Part shown: in pieces, positions 43,598-53,340 of the stretch
Layout: every line of letters starts with the position of its first letter
How positions within the stretch are numbered: position 1 is the first letter of the stretch
Source of the DNA: Lachnospiraceae bacterium UBA938
GTDB taxonomy: Bacteria > Bacillota > Clostridia > Lachnospirales > Lachnospiraceae
Direction of reading: 5' to 3'
DNA length: 57,760 nt
Assembly (NCBI GenBank): GCA_002293475.1
Contig: DBDG01000025.1
Location: forward strand, 181-57,940
Made by a program: the position numbers and the translations under genes
The notes under the pieces: generated by a model
Databases searched by the model: none
The model's input: only the letters and a program-made list of their open reading frames with translations
Told to the model about the DNA's origin: nothing

Positions 43598-45370
43598 ATG
43601 GGAAGAATATTAAAAAAACTTAGAATATTATTGGACCGCAAGCAGAAGAGAGTGATGATATTGCTGATCTTCGTCATGCTGATTGGTTCTTTTCTGGAAG
43701 TATTGGGTATTACGATGATTGTTCCGGTAGTTCAGTCTGTCATGGATCCCGAAGCCGTGATGGAAAGCCGTTATCTGGGGCCGATTTACCAAGGGCTGCA
43801 TTTTCAGAACGTGACGCAGTTTACGGTAGCGGTTATGATAGCGCTGATCGGCGTATTTGCATTTAAGAATACCTTTTTATTTTTACAGAATAAAATGCAG
43901 TTCAAATTTGTCTATTCCAATCAGTTTGCTACTTCCCGAAGGATGATGATTAATTTTATGAAGCGGCCCTATGAATATTATCTGAATGCGGACACGGCCA
44001 TCATCCAGAGAACGATAACTTCCGATGTCAATAATATGTACGGCCTGATCTTAAGCCTGTTGCAGCTGATCAGCGAGAGTATTGTGTTTGCCGGTCTTGT
44101 GGTGATCTGTCTGATTAGTGATCTGGTGCTGTCGATTGTCTTGACAGTGCTGCTTGTCATCGTGCTGGGGGTCATCAAGGGCTTCCTGTCGCCGATCATG
44201 AAAAAATCCGGGGAAGACAATCAGAATTATTACAGCGGCCTGTATAAGTGGATTGACCAGTCGGTTATGGGCATCAAGGAAATCAAGATTGCCAACAAAG
44301 AAAATTACTTTATCAATGAATATGCCAAGTGCGGCTACGGTTATGTCAGTGCGGTGCAAAAATACAATCTATACAACGCCACGCCGCGGCTGTTGATTGA
44401 AACGGTGGCGATAGCCGGCATGATTATATATATCATGATGCAGGTGTTAAACGGTATCGCACTGGACGCTTTCCTGCCGACCCTGTCAGCGATGGCGATA
44501 GCCGCGATGAGGCTGATTCCCTGTGCGAACCGGATCAACAACCATCTGACGGCGATAGCCTATTTTGAACCCTTTTTTATGGGAGTAAGCGATAATCTTC
44601 AGGAAGATATCCGGGATGATAGCATCATATATGATGAAGCTGCCTACCGCCGCAACAAAAACGTGGACAAGCTGGAGATCCGGGAAAATATCCGGCTTGA
44701 GGATATCACCTATAAATACCCCAATACCGACGTCCTCATCTTCGACCATGCCAGCCTGGAGATTCCAGTCGGCAGCGCCGTCGGGATCGTCGGGACCTCA
44801 GGAGCCGGGAAAACTACGGTGGTGGATATCATGCTGGGTCTGCTTAAAATGGAAACCGGAACGATTCTGGCAGACGGGGCGGATGTGCAGGAGCATTATG
44901 AATCGTGGCTGAAAAATGTCGGCTATATTCCCCAGACGATCTTTATGATTGATGACAGCATCCGTAAAAATGTCGCCTTCGGGATTGCCGATGAAGATAT
45001 TGACGATGAAAAGGTATGGCGGGCTTTGCAGGAAGCGCAGCTGGACGAGTTTGTCAGAGGTTTGCCGGAGGGTCTGAATACGGGGATCGGGGAACGCGGC
45101 ATCCGCGTCTCCGGCGGTCAGCGCCAGCGCATTGGCATCGCTAGGGCTTTATTTGAAGATCCGGAGGTATTGGTCCTAGATGAAGCCACCTCGGCCTTGG
45201 ACAATGAGACGGAAGCAGCGATTATGGATTCCATTAACCGGCTTCATGGGCGCAAGACGCTGGTCATCATCGCCCACAGATTACAGACAATAGAAAAATG
45301 CGATATGGTCTACCGGATCGAGAACGGTAAAGCGGAAATAGTCAGGGGACTGGCACACAGGAACCCGTGA
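43598..45370 (+). CDS. ABC exporter / lipid-linked oligosaccharide flippase (PglK/MsbA-like)
   Basis: This half-transporter of 590 residues (606 if started at 43550, where the Shine-Dalgarno spacing is poor) has an N-terminal membrane domain with about six helices. The ATPase has GTSGAGKTTVVD (Walker A), VSGGQRQRIGIARAL (signature) and VLVLDEATSALD (Walker B). It is similar in plan to PglK, which flips lipid-linked oligosaccharides. No MOP-family flippase is seen in the window, so this is the main candidate for moving a lipid-linked glycan across the membrane. Confidence 0.88.
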   Translation: MGRILKKLRILLDRKQKRVMILLIFVMLIGSFLEVLGITMIVPVVQSVMDPEAVMESRYLGPIYQGLHFQNVTQFTVAVMIALIGVFAFKNTFLFLQNKMQFKFVYSNQFATSRRMMINFMKRPYEYYLNADTAIIQRTITSDVNNMYGLILSLLQLISESIVFAGLVVICLISDLVLSIVLTVLLVIVLGVIKGFLSPIMKKSGEDNQNYYSGLYKWIDQSVMGIKEIKIANKENYFINEYAKCGYGYVSAVQKYNLYNATPRLLIETVAIAGMIIYIMMQVLNGIALDAFLPTLSAMAIAAMRLIPCANRINNHLTAIAYFEPFFMGVSDNLQEDIRDDSIIYDEAAYRRNKNVDKLEIRENIRLEDITYKYPNTDVLIFDHASLEIPVGSAVGIVGTSGAGKTTVVDIMLGLLKMETGTILADGADVQEHYESWLKNVGYIPQTIFMIDDSIRKNVAFGIADEDIDDEKVWRALQEAQLDEFVRGLPEGLNTGIGERGIRVSGGQRQRIGIARALFEDPEVLVLDEATSALDNETEAAIMDSINRLHGRKTLVIIAHRLQTIEKCDMVYRIENGKAEIVRGLAHRNP

Positions 45371-45393
45371 CAGCGGGGTAAGAAAGGGAAGAA

Positions 45394-45876
45394 ATGTGGG
45401 AGTATATCTGGAAACAGTATAAAAAATATGATGAAGCCATTAATTATCTTTTTTTCGGGGTTTTAGCCTTCGTTGTGAACACGGCGGCCTACTGGCTGGC
45501 TGCCCGGGCCATGGGGGCTACGAACGATACCCCCTTCCTGATTTCGATGGCGACTCTGATAGCCTGGATCGTGGCAGTTATTTTTGCCTATTGGACGAAC
45601 CGTACCTTTGTCTTTAAGTCGCAGGTAACAGATATGAACGGGCGTTTTAAGGAATTTACCGGTTTTATCGGAGCCAGGATAGCGACCGGGATACTGGACT
45701 GGCTGATTATCCTGCTTATGGCCTATCATCTTGGCATTAACGATGTGGTCTCCAAGATGGTTTCCAATTTCTTTGTTATTGTCTGTAACTATATCTTCAG
45801 TAAATTATTTATATTTAAGAAAACTAGGGAAAACGACACTGAAAAAGAAGCAGTCAAGTCTGCTGATAATCAATGA
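45394..45876 (+). CDS. GtrA-like membrane protein
   Basis: This 160-residue protein has four membrane helices and the GtrA signature: YLFFGVLAFVVNTAAYWL near the N-terminus and AVIFAYWTNRTFVFKS in the second pair. The second hairpin is also typical, ending NYIFSKLFIFKK. GtrA proteins are thought to move polyprenyl-linked sugars made by a GtrB/DPM1-type enzyme. Three such enzymes are in the window, at 6806, 52309 and the minus-strand 53203. Its stop overlaps the next start. Confidence 0.9.
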   Translation: MWEYIWKQYKKYDEAINYLFFGVLAFVVNTAAYWLAARAMGATNDTPFLISMATLIAWIVAVIFAYWTNRTFVFKSQVTDMNGRFKEFTGFIGARIATGILDWLIILLMAYHLGINDVVSKMVSNFFVIVCNYIFSKLFIFKKTRENDTEKEAVKSADNQ

Positions 45877-46994
45877 CACGGGGTATCACGATGCAAGCAA
45901 AGCGTCTGGCTAATTTTGAACTGCTCAGGATCACGGCAATGCTGATGGTAATTGCCTTGCATTATGTTGCGGAAGCCGGGATAATGCTGGAACCGGCGGA
46001 AACCGGCGAATCACTATGGTTCGGAACGGTGTTGGGGACGGCGGTGGAGTCGTTCTGCATCGTTGCGGTAAATGTATATGTACTGACCAGCGGATATTTT
46101 ATGGTGCGTTCGGGATTTAAAGTAAACCGTATCGTCAGGCTGATCTGCCAGGTTTATTTTTATGCCCTGTTGATTCCGCTGGTTCTGGCGGCGGCAGGAA
46201 TACCGATACTGGCTGACCGGGAGGGGCTTTATGGCTGGATCCAGTATTTATTGCCGGTTGCGACCGGTCATTATTGGTTTGCCACGGAATATGTGCTTTT
46301 ATATCTGTTCAGCCCTTTTATAAATGCGGCCTGTGAAAAAATGAGCAAGCGGCAGCTAGGTACCGTCATTACTTTATTGCTCGGCGTGTTTTGTATTGTT
46401 AAAAGTGTGGTTCCCATTGCGCTGGCAACGGATAGCTTCGGATATGACTTCGGATGGTTTATGTGCCTGTATGCCGTAGGCAGTTACATTGGCTTATACG
46501 GAATTCCCTTTTTGGAGAAGGGCAAACGGGGTTTTTGGCTCTATGCCGGGAGTTCTCTGGGCACTTTTATGCTCGCGGTCGGAATCTTTTTCATACATAC
46601 TGAAACCGGCTGGTTTTCCTATTATTTCGAGGCCTTGTTTCACTATAACTTTGTTTTATGCTTTATTGGTGCCGTCGGATTATTTTACGGTTTCTCTAAA
46701 ATCAGGATCCGGGAGGGTAAGGCCGCTGATTTGATTCGTTTGATCGGACCGTTAAGCTTTGGGGTGTATCTGCTGCAGATGCATGTGGATATCCGTGACC
46801 GCTGGATGAGTTGGGCCGGCTCGCTTGGGAGCGGCATTGACAAGACAAGCCCGGCAGGACTGTTGATAGACATGATTCTTATGGTATTATTGGTATATGT
46901 AGCAGGCATCAGTGTTGATTATATCCGCAGCCGGTTTTTTGGACTGGCCGAAAAGTTGTTAGCCGGCCGCCGGGGTGTTTATAGGAGCAGGTAA
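45873..46994 (+). CDS. acyltransferase 3 family membrane protein
   Basis: The 373 residues have about ten membrane helices. The beginning NFELLRITAMLMVIALHYV contains the conserved Arg and His of acyltransferase family 3 (OafA/WecH type). These enzymes add acetyl or similar groups to sugars. The substrate here is probably a sugar of this glycan. ATG at 45873 overlaps the previous stop (ATGA); a second ATG at 45891 is possible. Confidence 0.86.
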   Translation: MTRGITMQAKRLANFELLRITAMLMVIALHYVAEAGIMLEPAETGESLWFGTVLGTAVESFCIVAVNVYVLTSGYFMVRSGFKVNRIVRLICQVYFYALLIPLVLAAAGIPILADREGLYGWIQYLLPVATGHYWFATEYVLLYLFSPFINAACEKMSKRQLGTVITLLLGVFCIVKSVVPIALATDSFGYDFGWFMCLYAVGSYIGLYGIPFLEKGKRGFWLYAGSSLGTFMLAVGIFFIHTETGWFSYYFEALFHYNFVLCFIGAVGLFYGFSKIRIREGKAADLIRLIGPLSFGVYLLQMHVDIRDRWMSWAGSLGSGIDKTSPAGLLIDMILMVLLVYVAGISVDYIRSRFFGLAEKLLAGRRGVYRSR

Positions 46995-48731
46995 ATGGAG
47001 AGATTTTATTCGCGAACGGCAGTAAGAATATTGTTTCCGTTGATACTGGCGGTATTTCCGCTATTAAAGATGGCTTATGGCGTGGATCTGACCGATACCG
47101 GATACAGCCTAGGCAATTACCGCTTTTTTCCGACGGCAGAAGGGACTTGGGTTTTGAATACCTACCTGAGCCAGATAACCGGATATCTGCTTACGCTCCT
47201 GCCTTTCGGTAAATTGATGCTGGGAATGAAGTTTTATACTTCTCTATTTATTAGCTTAATGGCCTTGATCGGATATCGCTTCTTTATGACAAAGATGCCG
47301 GCGTGGGTGGCTTTTTTAGGGGAGATGGCGGCCATCGGGCTTTGCTGGTGTCCTACGGTTATCTTATATAATTATATGACCTATCTCTTTTTTCTGCTCG
47401 GGGCGGTACTTTTATTCCGCGGACTGGCGGGAGAGCGGACGGTTTGCTTGGTTCTGGCCGGAATCTGCTTAGGGATCAACGTTTTTGTGCGTAATCCCAA
47501 TGTACTGGAGGCGGGACTGATTATCTGTGTGTGGTATTACGGTTATATTCGCCGCAAGGAGTTGCGCCGGGTAGGGCATGAAACCTTGTATTGTATGGTG
47601 GGGTACGTGGGGGCGGTGGCCGTCATGTTAATGGCTATGATAGTTCACTATGGCATCCAGGCACCAGTGGATATGATCAGCGCGCTGACCGGTGTTGCCG
47701 GCAGTGCGGAGGACTATGCCCTGTCCCAGATGCTGGCAGCGGTTGCCGATGCTTATCTGCATGGGATGAGATGGCTGTTATATATGGTCGTCTGTATCTT
47801 ACCGGGGATTCCCTTCCTCATGATACGCAAGGATCTGTTTCCACGGGTCAGAAAAGTAATTTACTGTCTTGCCATCCTGTTCTTATTTGTGATCCTAGGG
47901 CGCTGGGGCATGTATAATTTCCGATATTATCAGAAGGAATCAGCTTTACAATGGGCAGTTATTTTCGTCATCCTCGCGCTGGCTAATATGGTATGGATGC
48001 TGTATACCAAAACAACGGATGTTCATTGGAAACTGATTGCCATGACCGGCATCATCATCATCCTTGTCACTCCGCTGGGAAGTAATAATCATGTCTGGCC
48101 GATTATTAACAATTTGTTTTTTGTAGCCCCGGTGACCTTTTGGATGATCGTAAAGTTTGCCATATGGGGCAAGCAATACATTGGCTCGGAGAGCACGCTG
48201 ATCCCGCTTTTCCCGCTTAAGGCCATGCAGATGGCGATTGCGGCGGCATTGCTGGTGCAAAGCATCGGTGTCGGCTGTCTGTACGTATTTAACGACGGTG
48301 AAACAGGGGAGCCCAAAAACACTAGGATTACCCGGAATACTGTGGCCGGTGGGATGGTTACGACCCCATTTAATGCGGTGAATCTGGAGGAAATCAGCGT
48401 TTTTATAGAGGGGCATCCGGATTGGGAAGATCGTAAGTTGATCCTATACGGCGATATTCCGGCGCTTTCCTACTACTTGGATCGTGAAACGGCAATCGGC
48501 AGCGCATGGCCGGACTTGGACTCAGAAAGTATCGGGAGACTGGAAGAGAACCTTTCCCGGCTGTCTGGTCGGATGGCGGAAAAGGGGGAGGAACGGCCGC
48601 TGATTATTTATAACGCGCAGATGCCCGAAGAAAAGCAGAACAGTCCTAAAAAGGCCATGCTGGACAGCTTTATCGGGGATAATGATTATCAAGAAGTATT
48701 TATTAATGAACAGTATATTATTTACGGTTAG
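46995..48731 (+). CDS. polytopic membrane protein, possible GT-C glycosyltransferase
   Basis: This 578-residue protein has about ten to eleven hydrophobic helices and a soluble C-terminal tail (about 480-578). After the first helix comes GVDLTDTGYSL, an acidic loop in the place where GT-C enzymes keep catalytic Asp residues. It is otherwise not recognised. It starts right after the previous stop, with AGGAG upstream. Together with the 592-residue protein at 49913 it may add sugars outside the membrane using polyprenyl-linked donors. Confidence 0.72.
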   Translation: MERFYSRTAVRILFPLILAVFPLLKMAYGVDLTDTGYSLGNYRFFPTAEGTWVLNTYLSQITGYLLTLLPFGKLMLGMKFYTSLFISLMALIGYRFFMTKMPAWVAFLGEMAAIGLCWCPTVILYNYMTYLFFLLGAVLLFRGLAGERTVCLVLAGICLGINVFVRNPNVLEAGLIICVWYYGYIRRKELRRVGHETLYCMVGYVGAVAVMLMAMIVHYGIQAPVDMISALTGVAGSAEDYALSQMLAAVADAYLHGMRWLLYMVVCILPGIPFLMIRKDLFPRVRKVIYCLAILFLFVILGRWGMYNFRYYQKESALQWAVIFVILALANMVWMLYTKTTDVHWKLIAMTGIIIILVTPLGSNNHVWPIINNLFFVAPVTFWMIVKFAIWGKQYIGSESTLIPLFPLKAMQMAIAAALLVQSIGVGCLYVFNDGETGEPKNTRITRNTVAGGMVTTPFNAVNLEEISVFIEGHPDWEDRKLILYGDIPALSYYLDRETAIGSAWPDLDSESIGRLEENLSRLSGRMAEKGEERPLIIYNAQMPEEKQNSPKKAMLDSFIGDNDYQEVFINEQYIIYG

Positions 48732-48740
48732 GAGATTTCA

Positions 48741-49886
48741 ATGCAATTTACGGGAAAGATACGTTTTAATGAGCCTCCGGAGGGAAAAAATGCCGTTGCC
48801 TATATGCAGGAAGCTATCAAGCGCAAGCATATCTGCGGTGACGGTGATTTTACCCATAAATGTCACGAATGGCTGGAGAAAAAGACCGGGACTGCCAAAT
48901 GCCTGCTTACGACATCCTGTACGCATGCTTTGGAGATGGCCGCGTTGCTGTGTGATATCAAGGCCGGAGACGAAGTCATTATGCCGTCTTATACCTTTGT
49001 GTCCACGGCAGATGCCTTTGTTCTGCGCGGGGCCAAGGTTGTATTTGTGGACATCCGTCCCGATACCATGAATATAGACGAGCGGTTGATCGAAGCGGCG
49101 ATAACAGAACGCACCCGCGCTATTGTGATAGTACATTATGCGGGAGTCGGCTGTGAAATGGACAGCATCATGGAGATTGCCCGGCGTTTTAATCTGAAAG
49201 TAGTGGAAGATGCCGCTCAGGGGATTATGAGTACTTATAAAGGGAAGTCGCTTGGCACAATCGGAGATTTCGGCTGCCTCAGCTTTCACGAGACGAAAAA
49301 TTTCAGCATGGGAGAAGGCGGTGCGCTGCTGATCCGTGATTCCGCTTATATATCAGAAGCGGAGATCCTGCGTGAAAAAGGAACCGACCGCAGCCGTTAC
49401 TTTCGTGGTCTGGTGGATAAATACACATGGCAGTCGAAGGGTTCTTCCTATCTGCCTAGCGACATCAATGCGGCTTATATGTATGCCCAACTGGAAGAAG
49501 CGGACGAGATCCAGGCCAAGCGTCTGGCCAGATGGCAAGAGTATTATGACAGGCTGAGCCCGATAGCGGAGCAGGGAAGCATTGAACTGCCTATTATTCC
49601 GGATTCCTGTACCCATAATGCCCATATGTTTTATATTAAGACCGTCAGCATGGAAGAAAGAAACCGGCTAATAGCTTATCTAAACGCAAATGGTATCCTG
49701 GCGGTATTCCACTATATACCGCTGCACTTGTCGCCGGCAGGTAAGCAGCATGGCAGATTTCATGGCGAAGATAAGTACACTACGAAAGAAAGTGAAAGAC
49801 TGTTGCGCCTGCCGATGTTTCACCAGCTGACAGCGGAACAAGTGGATTATGTAACCACCAAGATAGCGGATTTTTACAGATATTAA
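48741..49886 (+). CDS. dTDP-4-amino-4,6-dideoxygalactose transaminase-type enzyme (RffA/WecE-like)
   Basis: The 381 residues belong to the DegT/DnrJ/EryC1 family. The N-terminus FTGKIRFNEPPEGKNAVAYM, TSCTHALEMAALL, MPSYTFVSTADAFVLRG, VVEDAAQGIMSTY and SFHETKNFSMGEGG (PLP lysine) match the RffA/WecE group better than the PseC group. It would make an amino sugar from dTDP-4-keto-6-deoxyglucose, feeding a second amino-sugar branch. No cognate 4,6-dehydratase (RmlB) is in the window. A GGAG site lies before the ATG. Confidence 0.88.
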   Translation: MQFTGKIRFNEPPEGKNAVAYMQEAIKRKHICGDGDFTHKCHEWLEKKTGTAKCLLTTSCTHALEMAALLCDIKAGDEVIMPSYTFVSTADAFVLRGAKVVFVDIRPDTMNIDERLIEAAITERTRAIVIVHYAGVGCEMDSIMEIARRFNLKVVEDAAQGIMSTYKGKSLGTIGDFGCLSFHETKNFSMGEGGALLIRDSAYISEAEILREKGTDRSRYFRGLVDKYTWQSKGSSYLPSDINAAYMYAQLEEADEIQAKRLARWQEYYDRLSPIAEQGSIELPIIPDSCTHNAHMFYIKTVSMEERNRLIAYLNANGILAVFHYIPLHLSPAGKQHGRFHGEDKYTTKESERLLRLPMFHQLTAEQVDYVTTKIADFYRY

Positions 49887-49912
49887 GTATTAAGGCAAGA
49901 GGAAAGGAAAAA

Positions 49913-51691
49913 TTGCGGAAAGTATTTCATAATCACGAGAATAAAATACTGACACTTTTATTTCTGGCGGCACTGTGTGTGACGGTTGCTTTTGGCTTTG
50001 ATTATTATTATGATTTAAATGATGATGTTCTAATGAAAGATATCGTAGCCGGCGTCTATACAGGAATTCCTGAGGGCAGAAACATCCAGATGCTTTATCC
50101 GATCAGTGCCTTGATCAGCTTTTTTTACCGGATTGTTCCCGGAGCGCCTTGGTATGGCCTGTTCTTGTGTGTCTGCCAGTTCGGCAGCCTTGGCCTGATC
50201 ATCAACCGTAGCCTGAGTTTTTGCCGCAGCTTGCGGGGAAAAGCCGGACTGTTGCTAATAGCAGGAGCCCTGATTGCGGGTACTATGTTAGAGCATCTGG
50301 TATTTGTCCAATACACTATTAGCTGTACGATGCTGGCCACAGCGGCGGCTTTTTTATTTATTACTTCCGATGACAGCTTAAGTTATCATGATTTCTTATT
50401 AAAAAACATTCCCGTTTTTATTCTTGCTTTTGTTTCCTATCTGATCCGCTCGGAGATGTTTCTTTTAGTACTGCCGCTGATCGGTGCTGCTGGCTTATGT
50501 AAGTGGAGTAATGAAGGTTTGATCTTCACTAGGAGGAATGTCACAAAATATTTCTCTGTATTCGGGTGTGTTCTGGCGGGTATGATTGTAGGTCAGGCCG
50601 CCCATATGATGGCATACGGATCCGCAGAGTGGCAGCGGTTTGCCGAATTTTTTGATAACCGGACGAAGCTATATGATTATGAGGAAATACCGGCTTATGA
50701 TGAGCATAAGGTGTTTTACGAAAGCATCGGCTTATCGGAAAGCGAAGTAGCGCTATTAGATAATTATAATTTTGGCCTTGATGAAGAGATTGATGAAAAG
50801 ATAATGGGGGAAATCGCCGGTTACGCTGCCGCTAACCGTAAGCAGGCCCTGTCTTTTACTGCGGATTTTATTAATAATACTAAAGTGTATATCTCCAGAA
50901 TGACCTATGTCGGCGATAACAGTGATTTTCCTTGGAACGGGTTAATTATTATCGGCTATGCGGGGTTGCTGGGGCTAGGGATAAATATGAGAAAAACAGG
51001 CAGGATGACCGGAAAACTATTGCTGCTCTTCGCCGTCAGGACGGCATTATGGCTGTATATTCTGATGGGCGACCGCTATCCGCCCCGGATCGTTCATTCT
51101 CTATACTTTATTGAACTGGGTATTTTACTGGCCATGTTTTTAACGGAGCGCCGAGTGTTCGGGGAATCCATGGAGGTCAAGACTTCCCTTAGGATTCAAG
51201 CGTTCATGGAACAATCTTTTCCACTGCTCATCGGTCTGTTATTATTGGTTGCGTCAGGAATCAATATTTCGGCCTTGGTGAACACGGTCGGCAGAATATC
51301 GGACGAAAGGGAAGAGACAAACCGCATCTGGCAGACAATGCAGCAATACTGCCGCGATAATTATGAAAATTATTATTTTATTGATGTGTATTCTACGGTA
51401 GCTTATTCGGAAAAAATATTTGCAGATGTCAATAATTCCCCGGTTAACTATGATTATATGGGAGGATGGGCCAATAAAAGTCCCTTATATGAAAAAAAAC
51501 TGGCTGTGTTCTTGAATGAAGAGATATCAATGCAGGATGCCTTGGTCAGCCAGGACCATGTTTATATGATAGCGGAACCGGAAGAAGGTCTCGCTTGGCT
51601 GGAAGCATATTACCGGGATCATGGGCAGGATATTGAAATAATGCAGATTGACAGCATAGCAGACCAACTGGAGGTATATCAGATAAGATGA
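49913..51691 (+). CDS. polytopic membrane protein, possible GT-C glycosyltransferase
   Basis: The 592 residues contain about eleven hydrophobic helices and a soluble tail of about 130 residues. After the first helix comes YDLNDDVLMKDIVAG, an Asp-Asp pair in the first outer loop as in GT-C enzymes. It is not otherwise recognised. The start is TTG at 49913 with AGGAAAGG upstream. Its stop overlaps the acetyltransferase gene (ATGA). It resembles the 578-residue protein in plan but I see no clear sequence identity. Confidence 0.72.
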   Translation: MRKVFHNHENKILTLLFLAALCVTVAFGFDYYYDLNDDVLMKDIVAGVYTGIPEGRNIQMLYPISALISFFYRIVPGAPWYGLFLCVCQFGSLGLIINRSLSFCRSLRGKAGLLLIAGALIAGTMLEHLVFVQYTISCTMLATAAAFLFITSDDSLSYHDFLLKNIPVFILAFVSYLIRSEMFLLVLPLIGAAGLCKWSNEGLIFTRRNVTKYFSVFGCVLAGMIVGQAAHMMAYGSAEWQRFAEFFDNRTKLYDYEEIPAYDEHKVFYESIGLSESEVALLDNYNFGLDEEIDEKIMGEIAGYAAANRKQALSFTADFINNTKVYISRMTYVGDNSDFPWNGLIIIGYAGLLGLGINMRKTGRMTGKLLLLFAVRTALWLYILMGDRYPPRIVHSLYFIELGILLAMFLTERRVFGESMEVKTSLRIQAFMEQSFPLLIGLLLLVASGINISALVNTVGRISDEREETNRIWQTMQQYCRDNYENYYFIDVYSTVAYSEKIFADVNNSPVNYDYMGGWANKSPLYEKKLAVFLNEEISMQDALVSQDHVYMIAEPEEGLAWLEAYYRDHGQDIEIMQIDSIADQLEVYQIR

Positions 51692-52296
51692 GTGAAGAAA
51701 TCGGGAAGGAACTAAGGACAGAAATAAGTACGGAAACAAGTACAGAAAATGAACAGCCAGGGGATATCGTCGGGGAGAAAATCATTCTCCGGCCGATGAC
51801 CTTGGCCGATACGGATTTAATCGTTACATGGCGGAATAAGGAGATAGTCAGGAAAAACTTCATATACCAAAAACCCTTTACGCCGGAAGGCCATCGGGAA
51901 TGGTTCCGCACCATGATAGACACCGGAAAAGCAAAACAATTCATTGTCTGTGAAAAGATTGCCGGCAGCCAGGCTGTTCGCCCGATCGGAAGCGCTTATC
52001 TGCGGGACATTGATTATGAATTCAGTAAGGTGGAGTTTGGGATGTATATCGGCGAGCAAGATGCTCACAACAAGGGCTATGGAACTGAAATCACCACTCT
52101 GATTACTGATTATGCTTTTAATGTATTAAAGCTGCATAAGGTTTACAGCCGCATCTTTGCTGACAATATACCGTCCATAAAAAGCTGCTTAAAAAATCAT
52201 TTTATCAAAGAAGCTTATTTAAAGGATGAGGTAAAACTTGATGGTTTATATAGAGACATTGTATTGGTGGCATTATTTGATGACACAAAAGGATGA
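51688..52296 (+). CDS. GNAT N-acetyltransferase, PseH-like
   Basis: This 202-residue protein has an N-terminal run of about 30 low-complexity Glu/Thr/Ser residues and then a RimJ/RimL-type GNAT fold: IILRPMTLADTDLIVTWRN, VRKNFIYQKPFTPEGH, and the acetyl-CoA segment HNKGYGTEITTLITDYAF. PseH is the GNAT enzyme that N-acetylates the PseC product, and this is the only candidate in the window, so it completes the pathway. It also lies near the WecE-like gene, whose product is acetylated by another GNAT (WecD/RffC), so the assignment is not certain. Confidence 0.78.
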   Translation: MSEEIGKELRTEISTETSTENEQPGDIVGEKIILRPMTLADTDLIVTWRNKEIVRKNFIYQKPFTPEGHREWFRTMIDTGKAKQFIVCEKIAGSQAVRPIGSAYLRDIDYEFSKVEFGMYIGEQDAHNKGYGTEITTLITDYAFNVLKLHKVYSRIFADNIPSIKSCLKNHFIKEAYLKDEVKLDGLYRDIVLVALFDDTKG

Positions 52297-52308
52297 GGGA
52301 TGGGATTT

Positions 52309-53340
52309 ATGAGTCAATTAATTAGTTTTGTTATACCTTGCTACCGGTCCATGCAGACCATTGAAAAGGTGGCAGAAGATATCAAGAATACTATGGCCGG
52401 AATGTCAAAGTACCAATATGAAATAATCTTAGTTAACGATGCTTCTCCCGATGATACCTTTGCCGTCATCACGAAACTGTGCCATGAAGCAGACAATATT
52501 ACCGGCATCAGCCTGTCCCGCAACTTCGGTCAGCATGCGGCACTGATGGCCGGGCTGCGGCAAGCCGCCGGCGACATTGTGGTCTGTCTTGACGATGACG
52601 GGCAGACCCCGGCGGCAGAAGTTGGCAAGCTGCTTAAAGGCATCCAGGAAGGCGCGGATGTGGTCTATGCTAGGTATAACCACAAGCAGCATTCGGTACT
52701 GCGTAAACTGGGAAGCCGGATCAACGACATGATGACGAGGGTGATGTTAGGCAAGCCCAAAAAACTTTACCTGTCCAGTTATTTTGCCGCCAGAAAATTT
52801 GTCGTTGATGAGATCAAGCGTTATGATGGAGCTTATCCTTATGTAGTCGGCCTGATTCTCCGGACAACTAGAAATATTGTAAATGTTGATATCGAACACC
52901 AAGAAAGAATCTCCGGCACTTCCGGCTATACCTTGGGTAAACTGCTGTCGCTATGGTTTAACGGCTTTACGTCGTTCAGCATCAAGCCCTTAAGGATTGC
53001 CATTGTAACCGGTGCCGTCAGTGCCGGTGTGGGCTTCCTGTACGGCCTTTATACGATCATTAAAAAGCTGTTCATCTATCCGGATATGGTTATGGGTTTC
53101 AGCTCGCTCATGTCAGCGGTCCTGTTCATGGGCGGCATGCTGATGCTGATGCTCGGCCTGGTAGGTGAATACATCGGCAGAATGTATATCTGCATAAATA
53201 ACTCACCGCAATATGTCATCCGGGAGGTTGTCAACCGTTTTCCCGCAGCGGCGTCTGATGATAAAGCGCGGCCGGGCCTTGATTTCATCATAGATCCGGG
53301 CCAGATAATGCCCGATGATCCCAAGGCTGATCATGACTAG
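52309..53340 (+). CDS. polyprenyl-phosphate-type GT2 glycosyltransferase with antisense-overlapping tail
   Basis: This is a DPM1/GtrB-type family 2 enzyme of about 343 residues: LISFVIPCYRSMQTIE, VNDASPDDTF, SLSRNFGQHAALMAGL and CLDDDGQTPAAE. Two C-terminal helices follow (about 230-250 and 265-295), and then the family end GEYIGRMY. About 33 residues after the conserved end (from VVNRF) are encoded opposite the next, convergent gene and have no family counterpart. ATG at 52309 is preferred over 52300, on spacing from GAGGGATGGG. Confidence 0.85.
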   Translation: MSQLISFVIPCYRSMQTIEKVAEDIKNTMAGMSKYQYEIILVNDASPDDTFAVITKLCHEADNITGISLSRNFGQHAALMAGLRQAAGDIVVCLDDDGQTPAAEVGKLLKGIQEGADVVYARYNHKQHSVLRKLGSRINDMMTRVMLGKPKKLYLSSYFAARKFVVDEIKRYDGAYPYVVGLILRTTRNIVNVDIEHQERISGTSGYTLGKLLSLWFNGFTSFSIKPLRIAIVTGAVSAGVGFLYGLYTIIKKLFIYPDMVMGFSSLMSAVLFMGGMLMLMLGLVGEYIGRMYICINNSPQYVIREVVNRFPAAASDDKARPGLDFIIDPGQIMPDDPKADHD

